Origin: Lentisphaera marina
GTDB taxonomy: Bacteria > Verrucomicrobiota > Lentisphaeria > Lentisphaerales > Lentisphaeraceae
Direction of reading: 5' to 3'
Length of the DNA stretch: 64,000 bases
NCBI RefSeq assembly: GCF_028745505.1
Contig: NZ_JAQZZL010000002.1
Location: forward strand, 1,426,001-1,490,000
The translations under genes were made by a program, and so were the position numbers. A model generated the notes under the pieces. The model was not told the origin of the DNA. It did not search any database and saw nothing but the letters and a program-made list of their open reading frames with translations. Shown here one piece after another: positions 18,238 to 27,634 of this stretch (positions are counted from its first letter, which is position 1; every line of letters starts with the position of its first letter).

Positions 18238-19290
18238 ATGTCTTCAAACAAACAGCACTGCAATTCATATGAATGGCGCGGCTTCATGCTCGATTGCGTA
18301 CGTCACTTCATGCCCATTTCATTCATAAAAGAAATTCTTGATCAAATGGCACGCCTAAAACTCAACCGTTTCCACTGGCATTTAACCGACGATCAAGGCT
18401 GGCGCCTACCAATAAAAGCACGTCCCTTATTAATCGAAAAAGCTTCGACAAGAATTGATGGTGACCATTTTATCGGGGGCTTCTATACTGAAGAACAAAT
18501 TCGCGACTTAGTAAAGTATGCCGAGGCTCGCGACATTGTCATCGTCCCTGAAATTGATATTCCTGGACATGTGTGCGCAGCCCTCCACGCTTACCCGAGT
18601 CTATCCTGTCCTGGACACGAGACACGTATCCCCAATACTTGGGGTATTTTTGAAGATGTTCTCTGTGCAGGATCTGGCGAAACTGCTATATTCCTTAACG
18701 ATGTCTTTGAGACAGTTCTCGACTTATTTCCCTCTCCATGGATTCACATAGGAGGCGACGAAGTAAAAGATGATCGATGGAAAAATTGCCCTAAATGCCA
18801 AAAAGTCATAAGTGACAATAATTACCCCTCTGAAAGATCGCTCTACTCACATATCCTCAGTCCGATTTGCCAACTCATTCGTTCACATGGCCGTAGTGTT
18901 ATCGGCTGGGACGAAATGCTTGAATCATGTCCACAAGAAGATATAATCATCATGTCATGGCGTGGAGAAGAAGGGGCTATTGAAGCCTCAAAACAGGGAA
19001 AGAAAAGTATTCTTTGCCCCCATGAGTACTTCTATCTTGACTACCCAGAGTCAAAGGATGACCCCATTCCTGGAGCTGATTGGATGCCCACTTTATCTGT
19101 GGAAAAAATGAAGACTTATGAAGTTCCAAAAATCGAGGGAATTTTAGGGCTTCAAAGTAATTTATGGACAGAAGAATTACTCGGGCCAAAAGAAGCGCGT
19201 CATCGCATCTTTCCGCGCCTAGAGACCCTAGCAAAAAAGTGTCATCAAAAAACCAGCCCCCAGCTAAAAACCAGTGAAAAAGTTAATTAA
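18238..19290 (+). CDS. Cytosolic GH20 hexosaminidase-like protein with odd C-terminus
   Basis: A 350-residue GH20 catalytic barrel with no signal peptide and no N-terminal accessory domain; it begins at YEWRGFMLDCVRHFMP. The landmarks LNRFHWHLTDDQGWRLPIKA and the catalytic pair D174-E175 (IHIGGDEVKDDRW) are intact, as is VIGWDEM and IIMSWRGEEG. The end differs from the family: FPRLETLAKKCHQKTSPQ replaces the usual ALAEVAW, so the active-site Trp of the last strand is missing and the helix after it is gone. A short +1 frame segment (SSKNQPPAKNQ) looks a little like the lost end, so an old frameshift is possible. It heads an operon with an SSS transporter, which fits hydrolysis of imported oligosaccharides. 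Confidence 0.85.
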   Translation: MSSNKQHCNSYEWRGFMLDCVRHFMPISFIKEILDQMARLKLNRFHWHLTDDQGWRLPIKARPLLIEKASTRIDGDHFIGGFYTEEQIRDLVKYAEARDIVIVPEIDIPGHVCAALHAYPSLSCPGHETRIPNTWGIFEDVLCAGSGETAIFLNDVFETVLDLFPSPWIHIGGDEVKDDRWKNCPKCQKVISDNNYPSERSLYSHILSPICQLIRSHGRSVIGWDEMLESCPQEDIIIMSWRGEEGAIEASKQGKKSILCPHEYFYLDYPESKDDPIPGADWMPTLSVEKMKTYEVPKIEGILGLQSNLWTEELLGPKEARHRIFPRLETLAKKCHQKTSPQLKTSEKVN

Positions 19291-19363
19291 GCTTTCTAAA
19301 AACTAGCGGTAGCCCTAAAGAAAACTTACATTCACCCCTCAGAGTAACAAGGACCTCCCCTCT

Positions 19364-21391
19364 ATGTTCGAAACAATTGATTGGCTTCTCATTATAGCCT
19401 ACCTCATTTTTGCCTTTGCCACTGGTTTCATGATGAAAGCAAAAGCTGACGAAAGCGGTTTAGACTCTTATTTTGCCGCAGGAAGAAACCTTCCTTGGTG
19501 GTGGATTGGAACATCTATGGTCGCAACAACTTTTGCTGCAGATACCCCCCTATGGATTTCGGGAGTAGTTGCCAAATACGGCATTGCCGGCAACTGGTTT
19601 TGGTGGACTGCGGCCATTGGCACCACCTTCATGACCTTTTTCTTTGCCCGCAAATGGCGTGAGAGTGGTGTATTAACTGATGTTGAACTAACCGAGTTGC
19701 GTTATGGTGGCAAAGAAGCCGCTGCACTCAGAGTTATTAAAGCTTTTTTCAGTAGTATTTTTGTCAATTCTTTAGTCCTCGGCTGGGTCTTTGCGGCCAT
19801 GGCAAAAATCACCCGCCCCTTCATTCACTGGGACAAAATCATTGGTGCCGATGCCTTTAGTTTCCTAGAATCAGTTTGGCCCAGTTTTTTTATGTTCAAA
19901 GATTTAAACAACACCTTAAGTATTTTAATTATTGCCCTCATCGTCATTATTTACAGTTCTGCGGGTGGTATATGTGGCGTCATTTTTACCGACCTATTCC
20001 AGTTTGTCATAGCCGTCTTTGCGGCCATCGCATTTGCCTACTTCGCAATTGATCATGTGGGAGGCTTGGAATCCATGTGGACAAAGATTGAAACCATCTA
20101 CCCCGATACTCACCAAAACTACACCTCCTTCATGCCTTCCTTCACGGGCAATAATGCCCTTATGCCCCTCGCTGTATTCCTTGTGACAATTGGCTTCATC
20201 TGGTGGAATAAGGACTCCGTCGATGGCTCAGGTTACTTTGCCCAACGCATGTACACCGCAAAATCTCCTGCGGATGCTGAAAAGGGTTCCCTATGGTTCG
20301 CATTTGCGAACTTCGCATTGCGCACCTGGCCTTGGGTTATCATTGGCCTAGTTGCCATTGTCGTTTATCCCATTAACGACCCCAATTCTGCTCAAATCCT
20401 AGAAGGTGATAGAGAGATGGCTTACCCGATGCTGATGCGCGATATCTTGGGTCCCGGTTGGCTCGGCCTCGTTTTCCTCAGTCTCATGGCTGCCTTTATG
20501 AGTACCGTAGATACTCATATTAACTGGGGTGCCTCCTATATTGCCAATGATATTTATAAACGCTTCATCAACCCAAAAGCTGAGAAGAAAGACCTCGTCA
20601 AAATTAGTCGTTTTTCTGTCTTGGGAATCTCAGCTATTTCGATTACCATTGCCACTCAAATCAGCTCCATTGACTCAGTTGTGAAGTTTTATATGGGTAT
20701 GGTTGCCGGCATGGGAGCCCCCCACTTATTGCGCTGGTTTTGGTGGCGTACGAATGCTTGGACAGAAATAAGTGGCATGATATCTGGAGCTCTTTCAGCC
20801 ATCATCGTCTACTCCATGGACTTCAGCAAGGGGATCCCCGGAGAATACTTAATTACTGGCATCAGTTTATTCAGTATTTTCGTCTCAATTACTGTGACTC
20901 TTTTCACCCCCCCCGTGGATGATACAAAGCTCAAAAGTTTTGTCATGAAGATTCATCCTTTGGGTTTTTGGAAAGGTCTAAATGAAACCATTCCCCACAA
21001 AAGAACTTTGAAGAATAGCCTTATCTTGTGGTTTTCATCCTGTGTATCTATCTACTGTTTTCTTTTTGGTATTGGTTTCCTCCTCAAACTCCAGTTTCTT
21101 TACGGCTTACTTCTGCTCATTTTAGGTTTAGGCCTCTTGCTCTATGTCTTAAAACTGATCAATCAGCCCGACAGCGACTTTTATGGCTGGATATGCCCTA
21201 AGGGGAAAACTTATGCCTGTACCCAGGATTCGCATCAAAAGTTTGCAAGTCAGTTCCTCGATTCATCAGAACAGGATTTATTAAACGATGGCTGGATTAA
21301 GGTTTTTGCAGAGGGTCAAAACAGAAACTGGCAATGCCAGCAAGACCTCAATGAAGAAATGGGAAAAAGTTTAAAACAAATTGGACTCTGA
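19364..21391 (+). CDS. Sodium:solute symporter (SSS family)
   Basis: A 675-residue membrane protein with many hydrophobic helices: DWLLIIAYLIFAFATGFMM at the start, SLDSYFAAGR-like LDSYFAAGRNLPWWWIG (typical of SSS), VIYSSAGGICGVIFTDLFQF, and SLMAAFMSTVDTHINWGASY, the core sodium-site region. About 75 residues after the last helix form a cytosolic tail rich in Asp, Gln and Trp, longer than in classical SGLTs. Set between a cytosolic GH20 and an SGNH hydrolase under the ROK-type operator, it probably takes up an amino sugar or oligosaccharide with sodium. The ATG at 19364 follows AAGGA. Confidence 0.9.
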   Translation: MFETIDWLLIIAYLIFAFATGFMMKAKADESGLDSYFAAGRNLPWWWIGTSMVATTFAADTPLWISGVVAKYGIAGNWFWWTAAIGTTFMTFFFARKWRESGVLTDVELTELRYGGKEAAALRVIKAFFSSIFVNSLVLGWVFAAMAKITRPFIHWDKIIGADAFSFLESVWPSFFMFKDLNNTLSILIIALIVIIYSSAGGICGVIFTDLFQFVIAVFAAIAFAYFAIDHVGGLESMWTKIETIYPDTHQNYTSFMPSFTGNNALMPLAVFLVTIGFIWWNKDSVDGSGYFAQRMYTAKSPADAEKGSLWFAFANFALRTWPWVIIGLVAIVVYPINDPNSAQILEGDREMAYPMLMRDILGPGWLGLVFLSLMAAFMSTVDTHINWGASYIANDIYKRFINPKAEKKDLVKISRFSVLGISAISITIATQISSIDSVVKFYMGMVAGMGAPHLLRWFWWRTNAWTEISGMISGALSAIIVYSMDFSKGIPGEYLITGISLFSIFVSITVTLFTPPVDDTKLKSFVMKIHPLGFWKGLNETIPHKRTLKNSLILWFSSCVSIYCFLFGIGFLLKLQFLYGLLLLILGLGLLLYVLKLINQPDSDFYGWICPKGKTYACTQDSHQKFASQFLDSSEQDLLNDGWIKVFAEGQNRNWQCQQDLNEEMGKSLKQIGL

Positions 21392-21445
21392 AAGCTATAT
21401 TACAAAAATAGCATAATCAAATCAACTTAAACGAGCACAATAACA

Positions 21446-22573
21446 ATGAGATTTTTCACTTTACTCAGCCTACTTACTTTCAGTTTAATTTCACAAGAAA
21501 TTAACATCGAGAAAATGGACAAAAAGATGGCCATTGCTCAAGCCGACGAAAATGGTATTATTTGGTACGATGTGAAATCCCCGCCATTTAAACTCGAAGG
21601 TTTTGCATGGTTTAAAGATGAGCAAATATTTAAGCGTCTAGCAAAGTTCCCTTCCCAACCCATTCGCATACATGTGGAAAACTTAGCTTATCATACAGCG
21701 GGAGGACAGGCTCACTTTCAAACGGATAGTTCCAAAATCCTTATCCGTGCCAAACTAAGCAATAAATCAAATATGTATCACATGCCTTCCACGGGTCAGA
21801 GTGGTTTTGATATTTACTCGGGTGCTCCAGGACATCAACTTTATTTAAAAACGAGTCGCTTTAAACTCAATCAAACACAAGTGACCAGTGAACTTTTTAA
21901 GGGCAACCCAAAACTTCGTAATTTTGTCATTAATTTCCCTTTATATAATGGGGTGAAATCTCTCGAAGTCGGCATCAAAGCCGGCAGTCAAATCACAGCT
22001 CCCCTCCCCCGAAAAAACAAAGGCAAAATACTTGTCTACGGAACTTCCATCACTCAAGGTGGCTGTGCCGCTCGACCAGGGCTTGCCTATACAAATATAC
22101 TTAGCCGTCGACTCGATTATGAGTTCATTAACTTAGGCTTTTCTGGGAATGGTCGTGGCGAACCCGAACTCGCCAAATTGATTCAAGAAGTCGAAGATAA
22201 AACCATGATTATCCTCGATTACGAAGCCAATGCTAATGAAGGCATAAAAAATACGCTTGAAAATTTCATTGATATTATCCGTGAAAAACATCCCACAATC
22301 CCCCTGCTTATTATTTCAAGAATTTTACCTGCAGACGCTATTCACAATAAAGTAAAATATGAAAAGCTCCAATCTCTCAGTGACTTTCAAAAATCTTTAG
22401 TTACCCAAAAGAAAAAGTTCGGCGATAAAAATATTTATTTCTTAGATGGTAAATCACTCCTCGGAGAACATGCCCACGAGGCCACCGTAGATGGCACTCA
22501 CCCCAACTCCTACGGCTTCATGATCATGGCTGAAAACATCCAGCCTACCATCGAAAAAATACTTAATAAATAA
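21446..22573 (+). CDS. Secreted SGNH/GDSL hydrolase
   Basis: A 375-residue protein with a signal peptide (RFFTLLSLLTFSLIS). An N-terminal jelly-roll-like region precedes the SGNH domain: block I YGTSITQGG with Ser201, the GFSGNGRGEPELA block with the oxyanion Gly and Asn, and the C-terminal catalytic D349/H352 in DGTHPNSYGF. This is the layout of carbohydrate deacetylases/esterases common in PVC and Bacteroidetes glycan loci. It lies 55 bp after the transporter and is probably the last gene of the ROK-controlled operon; it may remove acyl groups from the glycan. Confidence 0.87.
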   Translation: MRFFTLLSLLTFSLISQEINIEKMDKKMAIAQADENGIIWYDVKSPPFKLEGFAWFKDEQIFKRLAKFPSQPIRIHVENLAYHTAGGQAHFQTDSSKILIRAKLSNKSNMYHMPSTGQSGFDIYSGAPGHQLYLKTSRFKLNQTQVTSELFKGNPKLRNFVINFPLYNGVKSLEVGIKAGSQITAPLPRKNKGKILVYGTSITQGGCAARPGLAYTNILSRRLDYEFINLGFSGNGRGEPELAKLIQEVEDKTMIILDYEANANEGIKNTLENFIDIIREKHPTIPLLIISRILPADAIHNKVKYEKLQSLSDFQKSLVTQKKKFGDKNIYFLDGKSLLGEHAHEATVDGTHPNSYGFMIMAENIQPTIEKILNK

Positions 22574-22674
22574 AATCCTGTTTTGACACGGATTATTAGT
22601 CTCTAAATAAGATCTGCTGAAGAAGTATTCTGCCATCTGAATTTATTAAATTAATAAAAAATAGTAAACTTGTG

Positions 22675-22706
22675 TATAGACTTTCTTTCGCCCCCCGTTT
22701 CATATA
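22675..22706 (+). promoter_or_regulatory. Shared two-part promoter-like motif (prepilin 1)
   Basis: TATAGA (22675-22680), exactly 16 nt, GTTTCATATA (22697-22706), 28 bp before the ATG at 22734. The same pair with the same spacing occurs at 23528 and 25948. It does not resemble a housekeeping promoter and looks like an ECF-type one. Confidence 0.6.
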
Positions 22707-22733
22707 TCATAATTGAATCTAATGGGAAAAATC

Positions 22734-23504
22734 ATGAAGCGTTTTACACTCATAGAATTACTTGTTGTCATTGCCATTATTGGCATCTTAGCCTCTTTAC
22801 TTCTACCCTCTCTTGGTAAAGCTCGCGGAAAATCGAAAGCAGTTGTTTGCCTCAATAATTTAAAATCATTAAACTACGCTATCTTCCTCTACGCAGATGA
22901 TAACGAAGGGCATGTACCTGCTGCACCAAATGTAAACACACCCTGGGATGACCTGCTCATTGGCTACGATGGACAAGAACGAACTTTAGATGGCGGTGGG
23001 GGCTATAAATATGAAGATTACGGAAATTCAATAAAACGTTATCATTGCCCCGAAAATGACTATAAAAACAGCAATGACAAAATTAACCGTTCCTACTCAA
23101 TTAACGGTGGAGCAGATCAATCAGTTCTTTGGTGGGGTCAGCCTGGTATAAGTATGAGTGGTTGGTGGACTGAAAATGCACTTGGTCCGAGTGTGTTAGC
23201 CCAGTGGTCCATGAAATTATCCGCTATAAACGATTCGGCTACTGCCATCATGATGACTGAACTCGATTCAAATTTAGGTGACATTGTATTAGGCTACAAC
23301 GGTAAAGCTGCAGCAACCGGCAGTGATATTTCGACCCATGTACAATATAATCCCACGAAACATATCAAAGCCTATTCACAAAACTATCTCTTCGCCGATG
23401 GCCATGTCTCTTTAATGTACCTTCAAAGTCTCGCAGGTGACAGTGGAGTCGATATGTTCTCAGCTACTGATGTCGATGGCACATATTTCGATTGTCAAAA
23501 TTAA
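22734..23504 (+). CDS. Prepilin-like protein 1 of a tandem pair
   Basis: A 256-residue protein starting [20 protein letters not shown], the prepilin cleavage/methylation motif and hydrophobic helix. The ATG at 22734 is preferred over the TTG at 22713 because it puts the motif at the very start. The exported part shares [25 protein letters not shown] and the ending H-x11-DG ([10 protein letters not shown]) and TYFDCQN with the gene at 23588, so the two are paralogous. Function unknown; this type is very numerous in Lentisphaerae/Verrucomicrobia. It sits upstream of sulfatases. Confidence 0.87.
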   Translation: MKRFTLIELLVVIAIIGILASLLLPSLGKARGKSKAVVCLNNLKSLNYAIFLYADDNEGHVPAAPNVNTPWDDLLIGYDGQERTLDGGGGYKYEDYGNSIKRYHCPENDYKNSNDKINRSYSINGGADQSVLWWGQPGISMSGWWTENALGPSVLAQWSMKLSAINDSATAIMMTELDSNLGDIVLGYNGKAAATGSDISTHVQYNPTKHIKAYSQNYLFADGHVSLMYLQSLAGDSGVDMFSATDVDGTYFDCQN

Positions 23505-23527
23505 GACAAAACAATGTCATTTTCTTT

Positions 23528-23559
23528 TATAGATTTGCTTTTGAGATGCGTTTCATTTA
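23528..23559 (+). promoter_or_regulatory. Shared two-part promoter-like motif (prepilin 2 and sulfatase)
   Basis: TATAGA (23528-23533), 16 nt, GTTTCATTTA (23550-23559), 28 bp before the ATG at 23588; identical layout to the copy at 22675. It probably drives prepilin 2 and the sulfatase at 24391, which follows by 38 bp. Confidence 0.6.
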
Positions 23560-23587
23560 TCATAAGTTTATGCATAGGAAAATGATT

Positions 23588-24352
23588 ATGAAAAAATTCA
23601 CTCTCATAGAACTACTCGTCGTTATCGCCATTATTGGCATTTTATCATCTCTTTTACTTCCCTCTTTAGGCAAAGCTAGATCTAAATCAAAAGCAGCGGT
23701 TTGTCTCAATAATCTAAAATCAATTAATTTTGCATTGTTAATGTATTCAGATGACAACTCAGACTATTTCGTCGCAGCCCCCAGTGTACAGGATTCATGG
23801 GATGACTTGCTCATTGGCTATGATGGTCAAAACAGGACATTAGATAATGGTGGGGGATATAAAACCGAAGATTATGGAGAATCCATAAAACTCTATCACT
23901 GCCCTGAAAATGGCTATGCAAATGACAACGGTAAAATCAATCGCTCCTATGCTATAAATGCAGGCATGGATTTAAATGTAGCTGGCTGGAAGGGTGTGCG
24001 TGGAGTCAGTATGTTAGGTTGGTGGACAGAGAATGGAATTACAACTGGTCCATGGTCTATGAGACTTTCAGAAGTTAACGATCCATCCACAGCTATAATC
24101 ATGTCAGAACTTAATGATGATTATGAAACTATTGTTCTTGGTTACAATGGTCAAGCAGCTCTTGGGATACAGGGTTATATGAACCATTTAAAAGCTAATC
24201 CCACTAAACATGTAAAAGCTTACGCACAAAACTACCTCTTCGCCGATGGGCATATCGGCTTTCATTACGCACAAAGCCTCGCTGCTGACAGTGGAGTAGA
24301 TGTACTAACGACAGACGATGCTAGAGGAACATTTTTCGACTGCCAGGATTAA
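23588..24352 (+). CDS. Prepilin-like protein 2 of a tandem pair
   Basis: A 254-residue paralogue of the previous gene: [69 protein letters not shown] and [10 protein letters not shown], ending TFFDCQD. The start is ATG 23588 (ATG 23582 is possible) after AGGAAAA. It is probably an exported pseudopilin. The sulfatase 38 bp downstream is likely in the same operon. Confidence 0.87.
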   Translation: MKKFTLIELLVVIAIIGILSSLLLPSLGKARSKSKAAVCLNNLKSINFALLMYSDDNSDYFVAAPSVQDSWDDLLIGYDGQNRTLDNGGGYKTEDYGESIKLYHCPENGYANDNGKINRSYAINAGMDLNVAGWKGVRGVSMLGWWTENGITTGPWSMRLSEVNDPSTAIIMSELNDDYETIVLGYNGQAALGIQGYMNHLKANPTKHVKAYAQNYLFADGHIGFHYAQSLAADSGVDVLTTDDARGTFFDCQD

Positions 24353-24390
24353 ATTCAACAACATTATCAATTATACAACTAAGGATACCT

Positions 24391-25836
24391 ATGTCTTTTT
24401 TTAAAAGATTTCTTGTAGGCATATGTCTTGTTATTACAACTGGACTTAGTGCAAAAGAAAATATGAACGTGCTATTTATTGCTGTCGACGATCTCAATGA
24501 CTGGATTGGCCCCATGGGCGGAAACCCACAAGTAAAAACTCCTCATTTGGATAATTTTGCAGGTAAATCAATTATTATGAGTAAAGCCTACTGTTCAGCA
24601 ACAGTTTGCGGCCCCTCCAGATCGTCTTTGTTAACTGGCCGCCATTGCCATAACACGGGGGTCTACGGCAATAGCAATAACCTCAAGAAAGCAGCAAAGG
24701 CAAAAGACCTTGAAACTCTACCTGAATACTTCGGCAATCGCGGATATCACACCCTTACAACTGGTAAGATTTTTCATAAGCATATGACTTCTGAGGGTCT
24801 TGATGAAGGTCACTGGGCATTTCATGAAGTAGGTAAAACTAAAGGTGGTGCAGGTGGAATGCTATGGAAAAAAGCAGCCACTCACCCCGATCATAAATAT
24901 GGTGGAAGTGCTATGCAATGGGGAGCAACTAAAGCCCCTTTGGAAGAAACGAAAGATTATATGAATGCAAAATGGGCTGCTGAGCAACTTGAACGCGACT
25001 TTGACGGTAAACCTTTCTTCATGGCTTTAGGGATCTCTCGCCCTCACCTGCCCTTTTTTGTTCCTCAAAAATACTTTGACATGTACCCACTCGATAAGGT
25101 AAAGCCCGCTCCGGTAAAGCTAGATGATTACGACGATATTGTTGATGCCAACGGCAATGCCCTTTTCAAAGGCCCGGACGCGACATGGTTAGCCGTGGAC
25201 AAAAGCAATGCCCACACTGAGCTCAATCGTGCTTACATGGCTTCAGTAACTTATGCTGATGATTGCCTAGGTGTCGTATTTGATGCACTGGAAAAGAGTA
25301 AATACGCTGACAATACCATTGTTATACTTTGGGGTGATCACGGCTGGTATTTGGGCGAAAAACTTAAATATAGAAAAACAGGTCTTTGGGAAGAATCTGC
25401 ACGAGTTCCCTTTATGGTGCGAGTCCCTGGAATTAATGAAGGTGTTAAAAGTGATGGTGTCATTAACTTAGTAGATATGTACCCGACTTTGATTGAGTTA
25501 TGCGGCCTACCATCCAACCCTAATAATGATGGACGAAGTTTTGCTAAACTCATTGCTAATCCTGAAATGACATGGAACGAACCAACTCTAAGTACCATGG
25601 GCTACATGAACCATGCTTTAACAGATGGTCGCTACCGTTACATTTCTTATAAAAAGGGCGTTGAAGAACTCTATGATCACAATTCGGACCCACTTGAGCA
25701 CAATAATCTGGCAAACAACCCTGAGTATGCTCAAATTATTGCTAAATTCAAAAAGTATTTACCCACTCACAACGAGCCTGAAAGCCCGAGAAATACCTTA
25801 GAGAAAAAGAAGTCTAAGACTTCAAAGAAAATCTAA
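24391..25836 (+). CDS. Secreted sulfatase (iduronate-2-sulfatase-like)
   Basis: A 481-residue type I sulfatase with a signal peptide (FFKRFLVGICLVITTGLSA). The first metal site is VDDLNDW, and the formylglycine motif is C73-G-P-S-R, followed by SSLLTGRH. KIFHKH, the late metal site WGDHGWYLGEK and RVPFMVRVPG follow in order. The wording resembles iduronate-2-sulfatase-type enzymes (S1_7-like by impression). It should need a formylglycine-generating enzyme, which is not in this window. It shares 40-50% of its landmarks with the next sulfatase at 26033 and is the probable second gene of a prepilin-sulfatase unit ending at a hairpin. Confidence 0.92.
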   Translation: MSFFKRFLVGICLVITTGLSAKENMNVLFIAVDDLNDWIGPMGGNPQVKTPHLDNFAGKSIIMSKAYCSATVCGPSRSSLLTGRHCHNTGVYGNSNNLKKAAKAKDLETLPEYFGNRGYHTLTTGKIFHKHMTSEGLDEGHWAFHEVGKTKGGAGGMLWKKAATHPDHKYGGSAMQWGATKAPLEETKDYMNAKWAAEQLERDFDGKPFFMALGISRPHLPFFVPQKYFDMYPLDKVKPAPVKLDDYDDIVDANGNALFKGPDATWLAVDKSNAHTELNRAYMASVTYADDCLGVVFDALEKSKYADNTIVILWGDHGWYLGEKLKYRKTGLWEESARVPFMVRVPGINEGVKSDGVINLVDMYPTLIELCGLPSNPNNDGRSFAKLIANPEMTWNEPTLSTMGYMNHALTDGRYRYISYKKGVEELYDHNSDPLEHNNLANNPEYAQIIAKFKKYLPTHNEPESPRNTLEKKKSKTSKKI

Positions 25837-25862
25837 ACTTCAAATTCACTTTTCACTCTACA

Positions 25863-25886
25863 CCGAAGCTAAACTTCGGCGTTTTT
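25863..25886 (+). terminator. Rho-independent terminator
   Basis: CCGAAG (25863-25868), loop CTAAA, CTTCGG (25874-25879), then a T run. It closes the prepilin 2/sulfatase unit. Confidence 0.75.
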
Positions 25887-25947
25887 ATTGCCTTCATAGA
25901 ACTAACTCCTTACTTATAGAAAACCGTGAAATTATTTTCCAACTATG

Positions 25948-25979
25948 TATAGATCATTTTGTTCAATCCGTTTCATATA
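25948..25979 (+). promoter_or_regulatory. Shared two-part promoter-like motif (sulfatase 26033)
   Basis: TATAGA (25948-25953), 16 nt, GTTTCATATA (25970-25979), 53 bp before the ATG at 26033. Third copy of the motif at 22675 and 23528. Confidence 0.6.
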
Positions 25980-26032
25980 CAAATACACACGAATTTAAGT
26001 AAATGACTACAAGTAAATAAATAGGAAAAAAT

Positions 26033-27526
26033 ATGTCTTTCATAAAAACTTTAATTTTAAGTTTCTGTCTCATGGGTAGCTTTGGAATAAGCGCTAAAGA
26101 AAACATGAATGTCTTATTCATTGCCATAGATGACCTTAATGACTGGATTGGTCCCATGGGTGGTAATCCCGCGGTCAAAACACCTAATTTTGACAAATTT
26201 TTCGCAAATGGTGGTATGTCCATGTACAAGGCACATTCCCCCTCTACGGTCTGTGGCCCTGCTCGCTCTGCTATCATGACGGGAAAACACTGCTTTAATA
26301 CTGGTGTTTATGGCAATGAGACAAATCTTAAAAATGCTCCAAAAGCTAAAGATCTTTTAACGATTCCAGAATGGTTTAGCAAACATGGTTACCACAGCCT
26401 TAGCGCGGGAAAAATCTTTCATAAACACCCGACTGAAACTCAAATTGATCATGGCCAATGGGCCTTCGATGAACACCATGTCATTAAAGGTGGTTTAGGT
26501 TCCCTAAGTAAAGAAAAACCAGCTAATGGCCTACTTGATTTAGTCGGCAAAAAAATGCAAGGTAAAGGACTGGAGTTTGATTGGGGAGCAACGGTCAAAA
26601 ATGACACCACAATGATGAAAGATTATAAGACGGCTGATTGGGCCGTCGACCAATTCCAAAATCGCTCTTTTGACAAGCCTTTCTTTATGGCTGTGGGTTT
26701 TTCCAAGCCACACCTACCCTGGTTTGTCCCACAAAAATATTTTGACATGTACCCTCTAGATAAAATCGAAATTCCCGAGATTAAAGATAATCCCCACGAA
26801 GAAATCATCACTTCAGAAGGGAAATTCATCTATGGCCAGAGCTTTAGAGAAGATGCTAAACGCTGGAGTCGTGCAGAAAAGTATGGTGTCACAAAAAATG
26901 CTATCCAAGCCTACATGGCTAACGTCACTTTTGTGGATGACTGCTTAGGACACCTGCTCGATGGCCTCAATAATAGCTCTTACGCAGAAAATACTATTGT
27001 AGTTCTTTGGGGAGATCACGGCTGGCATTTAGGAGAAAAGAAACGCTTTGGAAAATGTCTACTTTGGCAGGAATCCACTCGCGTCCCATTGATGATTAAA
27101 GTTCCCGGTGTAACACCCAATAAAAAACAGTGCGATGGAGTTGTGAACCTCATTGATCTCTACCCAACTTTATCGGAACTCTGCAATATCCCCGTCAATC
27201 CAACAAATGATGGCCGTAGCTTTGCGAAGCTCGTCAACAAACCCGATATGAAATGGAACCAACCCACGCTCACGACTTGGCTGGAAGGCAATCACCGTAT
27301 ATACGATGGTCGCTATAGCTACATTAACTGGAGAGGTGGCGATGAACTCTACGATCACAAAAATGATCCCATGGAACACAACAATCTAGCAAACAACCCC
27401 GAATATGCTAAAATCATGGCAAAACTAAAAGCCCATATTCCGACTCATAATGAGCCAGAAAGCCCCAAAAATAACTTTGATAAAAAGAAAATGAAAGAGC
27501 TCTATAAAAAACAAGCAGCTAAATAA
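26033..27526 (+). CDS. Secreted sulfatase (paralogue of the previous one)
   Basis: A 497-residue type I sulfatase: signal peptide (FIKTLILSFCLMGSFGISA), first metal site IDDLNDW, formylglycine motif C74-G-P-A-R, KIFHKHPTE, and WGDHGWHLGEKKRFG. It has an insertion of about 25 residues around 160-190 (LGSLSKEKPANGLLDLV) relative to its neighbour at 24391, and both end with THNEPESP plus a lysine-rich tail. The two clearly arose by duplication. It is a single-gene unit between a terminator and its own ECF-like promoter on one side and a strong terminator on the other. Confidence 0.92.
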   Translation: MSFIKTLILSFCLMGSFGISAKENMNVLFIAIDDLNDWIGPMGGNPAVKTPNFDKFFANGGMSMYKAHSPSTVCGPARSAIMTGKHCFNTGVYGNETNLKNAPKAKDLLTIPEWFSKHGYHSLSAGKIFHKHPTETQIDHGQWAFDEHHVIKGGLGSLSKEKPANGLLDLVGKKMQGKGLEFDWGATVKNDTTMMKDYKTADWAVDQFQNRSFDKPFFMAVGFSKPHLPWFVPQKYFDMYPLDKIEIPEIKDNPHEEIITSEGKFIYGQSFREDAKRWSRAEKYGVTKNAIQAYMANVTFVDDCLGHLLDGLNNSSYAENTIVVLWGDHGWHLGEKKRFGKCLLWQESTRVPLMIKVPGVTPNKKQCDGVVNLIDLYPTLSELCNIPVNPTNDGRSFAKLVNKPDMKWNQPTLTTWLEGNHRIYDGRYSYINWRGGDELYDHKNDPMEHNNLANNPEYAKIMAKLKAHIPTHNEPESPKNNFDKKKMKELYKKQAAK

Positions 27527-27540
27527 TACAATTGGGTTCA

Positions 27541-27574
27541 GAGTCGAAATTAAATAAAATTTCGACTCTTTTTT
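27541..27574 (+). terminator. Rho-independent terminator
   Basis: Perfect 11-bp stem GAGTCGAAATT (27541-27551) / AATTTCGACTC (27558-27568) with a 6-nt loop and a T run. Confidence 0.88.
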
Positions 27575-27601
27575 GTTTAAAGTCTAGTATATCACCTACT
27601 T

Positions 27602-27621
27602 ATTTCATATACTATAATTTT
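27602..27621 (+). promoter_or_regulatory. Partial copy of the GTTTCATATA element before the ECF gene
   Basis: ATTTCATATACTATAATTTT matches the downstream half of the motif at 22697 (GTTTCATATATCATAATT) and lies 24 bp from the ATG at 27635. The TATAGA half is not present at the expected spacing, so autoregulation by this sigma factor is only a possibility. Confidence 0.35.
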
Positions 27622-27634
27622 ATAGGAGAAGCTT

